This document shows positions 1 to 5,205 of a DNA stretch of 5,205 nucleotides, one piece after another (position 1 is the first letter of the stretch; each line of letters opens with the position of its first letter). Source of the DNA: Hyphomicrobiales bacterium (GTDB lineage Bacteria; Pseudomonadota; Alphaproteobacteria; Rhizobiales; Aestuariivirgaceae); assembly GCA_020029455.1 (NCBI GenBank), contig JAIBJH010000199.1, positions 1 to 5,205 of the forward strand, given 5' to 3'. The translations under genes and the position numbers were made by a program. Below the pieces are notes generated by a model. That model made no database searches. It was not told the origin of the DNA and worked only from the letters and a program-made list of their open reading frames with translations.

Positions 1-2259
1 CACCACGCCGTTGCGTCCGGCGAATTCCAGAAGGTCCGCTCTCAGCGAATGCAGCGGCGATTGCAGGAGCGGTTTCATATAGGCCCAGAGCTTGGCCCTT
101 TCGAGCGAGCGGATCATGGCTTTGACGGGACCAACACCTGAAGGCACCATGCTCATGGAGGTGAGGCCGACGCCCACTAGGCCCATGGCCTCGAGCGGCC
201 TTCCGCCAAGCTCACCGCACAACGTTACAGTCTTGCCATGGGCTTCCGCCTTTTCGACGATGAGGCGCACGGCCCCGAGTGCGGCAGGACTCAAGGGATC
301 ATAGCGCCCAGCCAATTTCGGGTTGCCCCGGTCCGAGGCAAAGAGGAACTGCACCAGATCGTTCGATCCGATTGAGGCGAAATCAACAAGCGGCAATAGC
401 TGATCCAACTGCCAAAGCAGCGATGGAACCTCGACCATGACGCCGAGCTTCAACGAACGCGGCAGGACATGGCCGCGCTGCACCAGATAGGATTTTTCGA
501 GATCGACAATGTTCCTGCACTGCAGATATTCCGGCACATCGGCGATCATGGGGAACATGATCTTCAGGTCCTTGCCCGCCCCCGCCATCAGCATGGCGCG
601 GATCTGCAAGCGAAACAGCGCCGGACGTTCCAGCGACATGCGGATGGAGCGCCAGCCCATCGCCGGGTTTTCCTCTCTCGGCTGGCGCAGATAGGGCAGC
701 GTCTTGTCGGCCCCGATATCGAGCGTTCGCAGCACCACCGGCTTGCCGTTGGCCTGCTCAAGGATTTGCGAATAGTGCCTGATCTGCGATGTGAGCCGCG
801 GGAAGCGCTGCGCCATCATGAACTGCAGTTCGGTGCGATAAAGACCCACGCCATCGGCTCCCGATTCATGCAGATGCGGCATGTCCACTATCAGGCCTGC
901 ATTGATGTTGAGGCTGATGGCAACGCCATCCTTGGTGATGGCGGGCAGGTCGCGTAGCGCTGCATATTGCGCCTGCTTGCGTGCATAGAACCTGACCTTT
1001 TCGCCATAGGCCCGCTGCAGCTCCTGGCTGGGGCGCACGAAGATTTCCCCCGCGCTGCCATCGACGATGATGTCGTCGTCGGGATCAACGAGGTCAACAA
1101 GGCCCGGAGCCTGTCCGATGGCCGGAATGCCAAGGGCGCGCGCCACGATCGCCACATGGCTGGTATTGCCGCCTTCCTCGAGGATGACGCCGCGAAGCTT
1201 CGTGCGGTCATAATCGAGAAGTTCGGCAGGCCCCATATTGCGCGCCACCACAATGGCATTCTGTGGCAGGTCGGTGCGCGATGCCGTTGCAACCGCTCCC
1301 GTCAGGATGCGCAGCAGCCGGTTCGACAGATCATCCAGATCATGCATGCGCTCGCGCAAATAAGGATCCTGCATGCGCATCATGCGGGCCCTATTGTCGT
1401 TCTGCACGCGCTCGACGGCGGCCTCTGCGGTGAGCCCCGTATAGATTGCTTCCTTCAGGCGGTTCACCCAGCCCTTGTCATGGGCAAACATGCGGACGGT
1501 TTCGAGCACATCCGAATAGTCAGTGGCCCGCGCCGCATCGGAACCATCCAGCAGTTCATCCATCTGGCTGCGTAATTGTTCAATGGCGACGACAAGGCGC
1601 TTTTCTTCGGCCGGAATATTCTCGGCAATGAGGTTCTGGATTTCAACGCGCGGCTCGTGCAGCACCACATGGCCAAGGGCAATGCCTTCGGCGAGGCTTT
1701 CGGCAGTGATGTGGTGGCTGCGGATATGGGCAACGTCGGTTGCCACCTCCCGCGCCACTTCCTTGAGTTCGCCCGAGGCAATGATCTCGGCCAGCACCAT
1801 GGCCGTGGTCTGCAGCGCTTCCTCTTCTTCCTCGGTGTAGTGGCGCTGGGTGCGGTTTTGCACCACAAGCACGCCGATCACCGTGCCGCCCCGCATGACA
1901 GGAACGCCCAGGAAGGACTGATAGATTTCTTCACCCGTTTCCGGCAGATATTTGAAGGCCGGATGGTGCTGCGCATCCGAGAGGTTGAGGCCGATGGCCT
2001 CTTCGGCAATCAAACCCACAAGGCCCTCGCCGGTCTTGAGCGAGGACTTATGCACGGCCTCGGCCTTGAGGCCTTCCGTGGCGTAAAGTTCAAGGATATC
2101 GCCGGCCCGCATCACATAGATGGAGCACACCTCCGCCACCATGTTGGCGGCGATCAATCCAACGATCTTGTCTAGTTTTGCCTGCGCCGTCTCCGGCTCC
2201 GCCATCACTTCCCGGAGCCTTCGGAGGAGGACACGCGGGCCAAGTGCGGGGCTGGGCAT
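1..2259 (-). CDS. ptsP: PTS-Ntr enzyme I (phosphoenolpyruvate-protein phosphotransferase, GAF-domain type), 3' end cut by window
   Basis: Cytoplasmic enzyme that autophosphorylates from phosphoenolpyruvate and passes the phosphate to the NPr/HPr protein of the nitrogen-related PTS, a regulatory relay rather than a sugar importer. Reading the minus strand from 2259 gives 753 uninterrupted codons to the window edge with no stop. Family length is near 750 residues, so only a few are probably missing. An N-terminal GAF domain (about 20-165) is the mark of PtsP as against PtsI; in the family it is a nitrogen-status sensor. The HPr-interacting N-domain follows (about 185-310). The phosphohistidine domain carries GGNTSHVAIVAR with the active His at residue 368. 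The PEP-binding barrel (about 430-725) shows LYRTELQF (Arg475, Glu477), GSNDLVQF (631-638), DRGN and the catalytic Cys681 in VTLCGELGG. No key residue is missing. The start is set by an AAGGA 8 bases upstream. It lies downstream of lysC on the same strand and may share its transcript. Confidence 0.97.
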   Translation of the reverse strand, partial: MPSPALGPRVLLRRLREVMAEPETAQAKLDKIVGLIAANMVAEVCSIYVMRAGDILELYATEGLKAEAVHKSSLKTGEGLVGLIAEEAIGLNLSDAQHHPAFKYLPETGEEIYQSFLGVPVMRGGTVIGVLVVQNRTQRHYTEEEEEALQTTAMVLAEIIASGELKEVAREVATDVAHIRSHHITAESLAEGIALGHVVLHEPRVEIQNLIAENIPAEEKRLVVAIEQLRSQMDELLDGSDAARATDYSDVLETVRMFAHDKGWVNRLKEAIYTGLTAEAAVERVQNDNRARMMRMQDPYLRERMHDLDDLSNRLLRILTGAVATASRTDLPQNAIVVARNMGPAELLDYDRTKLRGVILEEGGNTSHVAIVARALGIPAIGQAPGLVDLVDPDDDIIVDGSAGEIFVRPSQELQRAYGEKVRFYARKQAQYAALRDLPAITKDGVAISLNINAGLIVDMPHLHESGADGVGLYRTELQFMMAQRFPRLTSQIRHYSQILEQANGKPVVLRTLDIGADKTLPYLRQPREENPAMGWRSIRMSLERPALFRLQIRAMLMAGAGKDLKIMFPMIADVPEYLQCRNIVDLEKSYLVQRGHVLPRSLKLGVMVEVPSLLWQLDQLLPLVDFASIGSNDLVQFLFASDRGNPKLAGRYDPLSPAALGAVRLIVEKAEAHGKTVTLCGELGGRPLEAMGLVGVGLTSMSMVPSGVGPVKAMIRSLERAKLWAYMKPLLQSPLHSLRADLLEFAGRNGVV

Positions 2260-2267
2260 GTAACGTG

Positions 2268-2272
2268 TCCTT
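2268..2272 (-). promoter_or_regulatory. Shine-Dalgarno sequence of ptsP
   Basis: On the minus strand AAGGA stands 8 bases before the ATG at 2259. This is near-ideal spacing and fixes the start of ptsP. The two As of the motif are also the last two bases of a TAA (2273-2271) that closes a short reading frame in the lysC-ptsP gap, so a ribosome ending there would sit on this site. Confidence 0.8.
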
Positions 2273-2325
2273 AGGGGGTGCGGCGCTTGTAGTAAGAGTA
2301 TTTTCGCGCACCTGCAGGCGTGCAG

Positions 2326-2358
2326 CGCCACATGTTGGCGACGTGAGCCAGCTCATGT
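2326..2358. repeat. Two adjacent inverted repeats in the lysC-ptsP gap
   Basis: Two dyads lie back to back. The first is CGCCA-CATGT-TGGCG (2326-2340), a perfect 5-bp stem with a 5-base loop. The second is ACGTGAGCCAGCTCATGT (2341-2358), a near-perfect palindrome of 9-base halves with one mismatched pair (G3/T16). Neither is followed by a T run in the lysC direction, so they do not look like a Rho-independent terminator. They could be an operator or a processing hairpin between lysC and ptsP, or chance in GC-rich DNA. The 140-base gap holds no convincing sigma-70 promoter that I can see. Confidence 0.4.
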
Positions 2359-2400
2359 GTGGCAAAGCCTGATTGAATGCGGCGGAAGTGAATCATCAGC

Positions 2401-2883
2401 TTAAGTTTTGTCCAATCCATAGGCCTGATGCAAGGCCCTGACGGCAAGTTCCGTATAGGCTTCATCGATCAGCACCGAGACCTTGATCTCTGATGTCGTG
2501 ATCGCCTGGATGTTGATGCCCTTGTCGGCAAGGGCCGCGAACATGCGCGCGGCAACGCCGGCGTGGCTTCGCATGCCGATGCCGACGACCGAGACCTTTG
2601 CGACATCCGCGGAATGTGCCAGTTCGCTGTAGCCGACCTTGTCCTTGACGGCCGATAAGACCTCGATGGCCTTGCGCAAATCCTTGCGCGCCAGTGTGAA
2701 AGTGATATCGGCGAACGCGCCATCGGACGAAACGTTCTGCACGATCATGTCGACCGATATGTCATTCTCAGCGAGCGGCCCGAAGATCGCCGCCGAAATG
2801 CCGGGCTTGTCCTTGACGTGCCGGATGGAAACCTTTGCTTCGTCGCGGGAATAGGCAATCCCGCTCACCACATGCTGTTCCAC
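2401..2883 (-). other. Possible internal translation start giving a separate aspartokinase beta (ACT) subunit
   Basis: Codon 258 of lysC is an in-frame GTG (2883-2881), preceded by GAGGA (2895-2891) with a 7-base spacer. Translation from it would give about 160 residues holding only the two ACT domains. Class II aspartokinases of Bacillus subtilis and Corynebacterium glutamicum make such a beta subunit from an internal start near residue 250, so size and place agree well. The weakness is that GAG-GAA is also just a Glu-Glu codon pair, so the ribosome site may be accidental. The assignment is inference. Confidence 0.35.
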
Positions 2884-3654
2884 GATCTGTTCCTCATCGC
2901 AAACGATTGTTCCGGGGCCAGTCCCGTCGGGCTTGTTCTGGCTGGGCAAATCCGGCGGCTCGAAGGATGAGCGCACCTGCAATGGCACCTTGTAGACCAT
3001 GGCGAGCTCGACCGAGCGCGTCTGCAGCACCTTGGCGCCGAGCGAGGCCTGCTCCAGCATCTCCTCATAGGAGATGCGGTCAAGCTTCTGCGCCTTGCTG
3101 ACGATGCGCGGATCTGCCGTATAGACGCCGTCAACATCCGTATAGATATCGCAAGCCGCACTGATGGCGGCAGCGACGGCAACCGCCGAAGTATCCGAGC
3201 CGCCCCGGCCCAGCGTCGAGACGCGCCCTCCGGGCGCAATGCCCTGGAAGCCGGTGATCACCGCCACCTGGCCCTGTTCCATGCGCTTGATGAGGCCATC
3301 ACCATTGATGTTGGTCATGCGGGCCGAACCATGCACACCATCGGTCTCGACCGGAATCTGCCAGCCCGCCCACGAGCGCGCCGGAATGCCCATGTCCTGC
3401 AGCACGATTGCCAAGAGACCGGCCGTGATCTGCTCGCCGGTGGCGACAACCGCGTCATATTCCCGGGCATCATGGACGGCAGCCGCCTGGCGGCACCATT
3501 CGATGAGCTGGTTTGTGGTGCCGGCCATGGCCGAGACCACCACAGCCACATGGTTTCCAGCCTTTACTTCCCGTTCCACATGGCGGGCAACGTTGCGGAT
3601 GCGGTCAATATCCGCAACCGACGTACCCCCGAATTTCATGACCAACCGGCCCAT
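2401..3654 (-). CDS. lysC: Aspartate kinase (aspartokinase), monofunctional with two ACT domains
   Basis: Phosphorylates L-aspartate with ATP to give 4-aspartyl phosphate, the first step toward lysine, diaminopimelate, threonine and methionine; cytoplasmic. The 417-residue protein is full length for the family. The kinase domain (about 1-245) shows the opening motif KFGGTSVAD (7-15), ATGEQ (71-75), GRGGSDTSAVA (149-159) and TDVDGVYTADPR (172-183). Two ACT domains follow (about 265-340 and 350-417), with DMIVQNVS (302-309) in the first and GMRSHAGVAARMF (360-372) in the second. In the family these bind lysine and/or threonine for feedback inhibition. The ATG at 3654 has AGGA 6 bases upstream; a second ATG at codon 6 lies just before the motif and is less likely. 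It is divergent from ubiG and upstream of ptsP. It is monofunctional, with no homoserine dehydrogenase fusion, and appears intact. Confidence 0.98.
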   Translation of the reverse strand: MGRLVMKFGGTSVADIDRIRNVARHVEREVKAGNHVAVVVSAMAGTTNQLIEWCRQAAAVHDAREYDAVVATGEQITAGLLAIVLQDMGIPARSWAGWQIPVETDGVHGSARMTNINGDGLIKRMEQGQVAVITGFQGIAPGGRVSTLGRGGSDTSAVAVAAAISAACDIYTDVDGVYTADPRIVSKAQKLDRISYEEMLEQASLGAKVLQTRSVELAMVYKVPLQVRSSFEPPDLPSQNKPDGTGPGTIVCDEEQIVEQHVVSGIAYSRDEAKVSIRHVKDKPGISAAIFGPLAENDISVDMIVQNVSSDGAFADITFTLARKDLRKAIEVLSAVKDKVGYSELAHSADVAKVSVVGIGMRSHAGVAARMFAALADKGINIQAITTSEIKVSVLIDEAYTELAVRALHQAYGLDKT

Positions 3655-3724
3655 GAGCGTTCCTGCAATCCAAAACTGGCACCCCGGGACAAGCGATCCC
3701 GAATTCGACCGGAACTGGCTGGAA

Positions 3725-3750
3725 ACCCTAGGGTGCGATTTCGCCGCACC
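3725..3750. repeat. Cluster of overlapping inverted repeats between lysC and ubiG
   Basis: Three dyads overlap here. ACCCTAGGGT (3725-3734) is a perfect 10-bp palindrome. GGTGCG (3732-3737) pairs with CGCACC (3745-3750) around a 7-base loop. GCGATTTCGC (3735-3744) is a 4-bp dyad with a 2-base centre. The cluster sits near the middle of the divergent intergenic region, where an operator serving either gene would be expected. No regulator can be named from the sequence. Confidence 0.4.
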
Positions 3751-3756
3751 TCATAG

Positions 3757-3784
3757 TGGACGCCCCTCCGCCTTGCAATATAAG
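3757..3784 (+). promoter_or_regulatory. Candidate sigma-70-type promoter of ubiG
   Basis: TGGACG (3757-3762, 4 of 6 to TTGACA) and TATAAG (3779-3784, 5 of 6 to TATAAT) are separated by 16 bases. Transcription would begin near 3791, about 20 bases before the ATG at 3812. The purine-rich AAGGAAAAGGA (3782-3792) overlaps the -10 end, so if that stretch is instead a ribosome site the promoter must lie further upstream. Weak support. Confidence 0.27.
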
Positions 3785-3811
3785 GAAAAGGATTTTCCGG
3801 ATTTGAAGCTG

Positions 3812-4597
3812 ATGACAATGGATACAACGGGGCAGAGCCCGCCCCACCCGAGCCCCCACACGAGCCCCCACACAAGCATTGATCCCGCCGAAGTCGAGAA
3901 ATTCTCGAAGCTGGCCGCCGAATGGTGGAACCCGGATGGCAAGTTCGGCGTGCTGCACAAGTTCAATCCGGTGCGCCTTGCCTACATCAAGGAACAGGTG
4001 ACGGCCCGCCTCGCCCGCGACCCCCTGGTGGAGCGGCCCTTTGAGGGCCTGCGGCTTCTGGACATCGGCTGTGGCGGCGGACTTCTCTGCGAGCCCGTGG
4101 CCCGGCTTGGGGCCTCTGTGGTAGGCGTTGACCCTTCCGAAAAGAATATCAAGACCGCAACTGTCCACGCGCACGAACAGGGCCTTACCATCGACTACCG
4201 GGCGGGAACAGCCGAAGACCTGGCGGCAGCCGGAGAACGCTTTGACGTGATCCTCAACATGGAAGTGATCGAGCATGTGGCTGACCCAAAGGCCTTCGCC
4301 GCCACCTGCTGTTCAATGCTGAAACCGGGCGGCCTGATGTTTGTCGCCACCTTGAACCGCACGCTCAAATCTTTCGGCCTTGCCATCATCGGCGCGGAAT
4401 ATGTGCTGGGCTGGCTGCCCAAGGGCACCCACCAATGGGAGAAATTCGTGACGCCCGAAGAGCTGAAAGAGTGGCTCTCCGTGGCAGGCGCAAAAATCCT
4501 CACGCAATCCGGTGTCACCTATCACCCGCTCGGCCGCGAATGGAAACGCTCCAACGATCTCAGCGTGAATTATATGGTGGTGGCGGAAAAGACCTAG
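3812..4597 (+). CDS. ubiG: Ubiquinone biosynthesis O-methyltransferase (3-demethylubiquinol / 2-polyprenyl-6-hydroxyphenol methylase)
   Basis: SAM-dependent enzyme that performs both O-methylations in ubiquinone synthesis, associated with the inner membrane face. From the ATG at 3812 the protein has 261 residues; the family usually has about 240-255, the excess being an N-terminal Pro/His/Thr-rich tail (8-22). Family features follow: DPAEVEKFSKLAAEWWNP (24-41), SAM motif I LLDIGCGGGLLCEP (82-95), acidic loop VVGVDPS (103-109), FDVILNMEVIEHV (144-156), LKPGG (170-174), and the UbiG-specific stretch from TLNRTLKSFG (180-189) through GAEYVLGWLPKGTHQWEKF (194-212), linked in the family to membrane contact. 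The start is uncertain. ATG at 3812 or 3818 gives the expected protein but lacks a strong ribosome site, while a TTG at 3803 has AAAAGGA 10 bases upstream. The frame stays open upstream only because it runs antisense to lysC. It is divergent from lysC and convergent with the DUF1178 gene. Confidence 0.96.
   Translation: MTMDTTGQSPPHPSPHTSPHTSIDPAEVEKFSKLAAEWWNPDGKFGVLHKFNPVRLAYIKEQVTARLARDPLVERPFEGLRLLDIGCGGGLLCEPVARLGASVVGVDPSEKNIKTATVHAHEQGLTIDYRAGTAEDLAAAGERFDVILNMEVIEHVADPKAFAATCCSMLKPGGLMFVATLNRTLKSFGLAIIGAEYVLGWLPKGTHQWEKFVTPEELKEWLSVAGAKILTQSGVTYHPLGREWKRSNDLSVNYMVVAEKT
3849..3872 (+). repeat. 12-bp tandem direct repeat in the ubiG N-terminus
   Basis: CGAGCCCCCACA occurs twice without a gap (3849-3860 and 3861-3872). 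The unit equals four codons, so it duplicates Ser-Pro-His-Thr (residues 14-17 and 18-21) without changing frame. A degenerate, similarly C-rich stretch precedes it. This looks like a recent slippage duplication in a disordered tail ahead of the conserved methyltransferase fold. Confidence 0.85.
4594..4597. other. Shared CTAG: interlocked stop codons of ubiG and the DUF1178 gene
   Basis: The palindrome CTAG supplies TAG to ubiG on the plus strand (4595-4597) and TAG to the convergent gene on the minus strand (4596-4594). The two genes therefore overlap by 4 bases with no intergenic room, and any terminator for either must lie inside the other gene. Confidence 0.95.
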
Positions 4598-5034
4598 TTT
4601 GAATCTTCCGGCAGCCGCGGCAGCGGATGCACTTCGATGCCTTCCTCGATCAGATCCTGCGCCTCATCGGGCGTCGCGTTGCCATAAATGCCGCGCTCTT
4701 CGCTTTCCTTGTAATGGATCTTGCGGGCCTCATCGGCGAATTTGTCGCCGACATTCTCGGCGTTCTTTTCCACATGGGCGCGGAATTCCCGCATCATCGT
4801 CATCATCTGCTGCATGCGGGGGTCGGCACCAGCCACCATGGGCTGGGAAACTCCGGCCCTCGTGTTCGACTTGGCGCCGACATTGGGGCTCATCAACTGC
4901 TTCTCAACCCTGATTGATCCGCAGACGGAACATTCCACGAAGCCGCGCCGCGCTTGCGTGTCGTAAGACTCGCTGTCGGAAAACCATGCGTCGAATTCAT
5001 GGCCTTTCTCGCAAATGAGATCGTAACGGATCAT
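4594..5034 (-). CDS. DUF1178 family protein, zinc-ribbon-like N-terminus, function unknown
   Basis: This 146-residue protein matches the DUF1178 pattern known from alpha- and betaproteobacteria; no biochemical role is established. The N-terminus MIRYDLICEKGHEFDAWF is typical. Cys8, His12, Cys35 and Cys38 (in VECSVCGS) look like a metal-binding knuckle of the zinc-ribbon sort. The middle (66-81) is rich in methionine: Met66, 74, 77, 78, 80 and 81. The conserved C-terminal block includes VGDKFADEARKIHY (95-108), RGIYGNATPDEA (114-125) and EEGIEVHPLP (130-139). There is no signal peptide or membrane segment. The family-typical start supports the ATG at 5034, although no good Shine-Dalgarno precedes it. 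The hydrolase stop is 21 bases upstream, so translation may depend on coupling within an operon. Its 3' end overlaps that of ubiG. Confidence 0.92.
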   Translation of the reverse strand: MIRYDLICEKGHEFDAWFSDSESYDTQARRGFVECSVCGSIRVEKQLMSPNVGAKSNTRAGVSQPMVAGADPRMQQMMTMMREFRAHVEKNAENVGDKFADEARKIHYKESEERGIYGNATPDEAQDLIEEGIEVHPLPRLPEDSN

Positions 5035-5055
5035 GGTAATTCAGGTAGCAATCGC

Positions 5056-5205
5056 TCACAGCCTTTTCAAGGCAAAGTCCCGGGCATTCTTCAGGGCCGG
5101 AATGCGCTCCCGCGCCTTTTGCGAGGCGGCAACATCTATCTCCGCCGCGATCACGCAAGGCTCGGTTCCGGCCTCCGCCAGGATTTCACCCCACGGGTTA
5201 ATGAT
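5056..5205 (-). CDS. Carbon-nitrogen hydrolase (nitrilase superfamily), C-terminal fragment, continues beyond window
   Basis: Reading in from the window edge on the minus strand gives 49 residues and a TGA at 5058-5056. They start IINPWGEILAEAG, continue through PCVIAAEID (16-24), then VAASQKARERIPALKNARDF (25-44). The pattern 'P-W-G-x-(I/V)-L-A-E-A-G', a beta strand ending in 'AEID', and a closing helix with R-x-R-I-P-x-L matches the C-terminus of nitrilase-superfamily amidases of the Nit1/Nit2 type, which cleave omega-amides or damaged glutathione. The catalytic Glu-Lys-Cys residues lie outside the window, so the subfamily and substrate are not settled. It is probably co-transcribed with the DUF1178 gene 21 bases downstream. 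Confidence 0.8.
   Translation of the reverse strand: MINPWGEILAEAGTEPCVIAAEIDVAASQKARERIPALKNARDFALKRL

Larger units (their letters stand above)
3655..3811. promoter_or_regulatory. Divergent lysC-ubiG intergenic control region
   Basis: This 157-base stretch must carry the start signals for both divergent genes. It contains the lysC Shine-Dalgarno AGGA (3664-3661, minus strand), the palindrome CGAATTCG, a perfect 10-bp palindrome ACCCTAGGGT (3725-3734), and overlapping dyads at 3732-3750. I see no convincing -35/-10 pair for lysC. A possible ubiG promoter is listed separately. I find no resemblance to a lysine riboswitch, and the leader is too short for one. Confidence 0.6.

Noticed and set aside
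1..3. Truncation or frameshift of ptsP because no stop codon is seen.
   Set aside because: The frame is open to the last base of the window at about the normal family length, so the stop most likely lies just outside.
469..2175. Three long plus-strand reading frames in one frame (469-957, 967-1575, 1576-2175) opposite ptsP.
   Set aside because: They lie antisense to an intact, motif-complete ptsP. The run of open frame follows from GC-rich codon bias; the translations are rich in His, Arg and Ala and match no family I recognise.
2301..2328. GC-rich hairpin in the lysC-ptsP gap as a Rho-independent terminator of lysC.
   Set aside because: On the minus strand the stem (with a bulged base) is followed by AAAA rather than T residues, so the tract is on the wrong side for lysC.
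2271..2396. HELAH in the small gap ORF as a zinc metalloprotease motif.
   Set aside because: A 41-residue product is far too short for a protease fold and the five-residue pattern is common by chance.
3655..3760. Lysine riboswitch or attenuator upstream of lysC.
   Set aside because: The leader is at most about 157 bases, has no Lys- or Thr-rich leader peptide that I can find and no terminator/antiterminator pair; the palindromes there are short.
3164..3811. A plus-strand extension of ubiG giving a 477-residue protein.
   Set aside because: The extra 216 residues are antisense to lysC and its leader, and UbiG homology begins only near residue 24 of the 261-residue form.

Overview
The window reads as an ordinary chromosomal core region of an alphaproteobacterium, most likely of the Hyphomicrobiales (Rhizobiales). 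The reasons are the GC-rich codon use, the pairing of lysC with a GAF-domain ptsP (PTS-Ntr enzyme I), and a ubiG next to a DUF1178 gene and a nitrilase-family gene. The species cannot be fixed from this sequence. I see no mobile element, CRISPR array, tRNA or rRNA.

Layout: (1) positions 1-2259, minus strand: ptsP, complete at its start and cut by the window edge probably only a few codons before its stop. (2) 2260-2400: a 140-base lysC-ptsP gap with a clear ptsP Shine-Dalgarno sequence, two adjacent inverted repeats and a possible 41-codon ORF; no terminator is visible. (3) 2401-3654, minus strand: lysC, an intact aspartate kinase with two ACT domains and a plausible internal start for a separate regulatory subunit. 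(4) 3655-3811: divergent control region between lysC and ubiG, with overlapping inverted repeats. (5) 3812-4597, plus strand: ubiG, the ubiquinone O-methyltransferase, with a small tandem repeat in its N-terminal tail. (6) 4594-5034, minus strand: a DUF1178 zinc-ribbon-like protein whose stop codon interlocks with that of ubiG in a shared CTAG. (7) 5056-5205, minus strand: the C-terminal 49 residues of a probable carbon-nitrogen hydrolase, 21 bases upstream of the DUF1178 gene and probably in one operon with it.

The genes belong to separate housekeeping roles: nitrogen-linked phosphorelay (ptsP), entry to lysine, threonine, methionine and diaminopimelate synthesis (lysC), respiratory quinone synthesis (ubiG), and a small unknown or repair-type pair (DUF1178 and hydrolase). 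lysC and ptsP run in the same direction and may be co-transcribed. I found no convincing novel system. The most useful leads are the internal lysC start, the small ORF coupled to ptsP, the CTAG double stop and the uncertain ubiG start.
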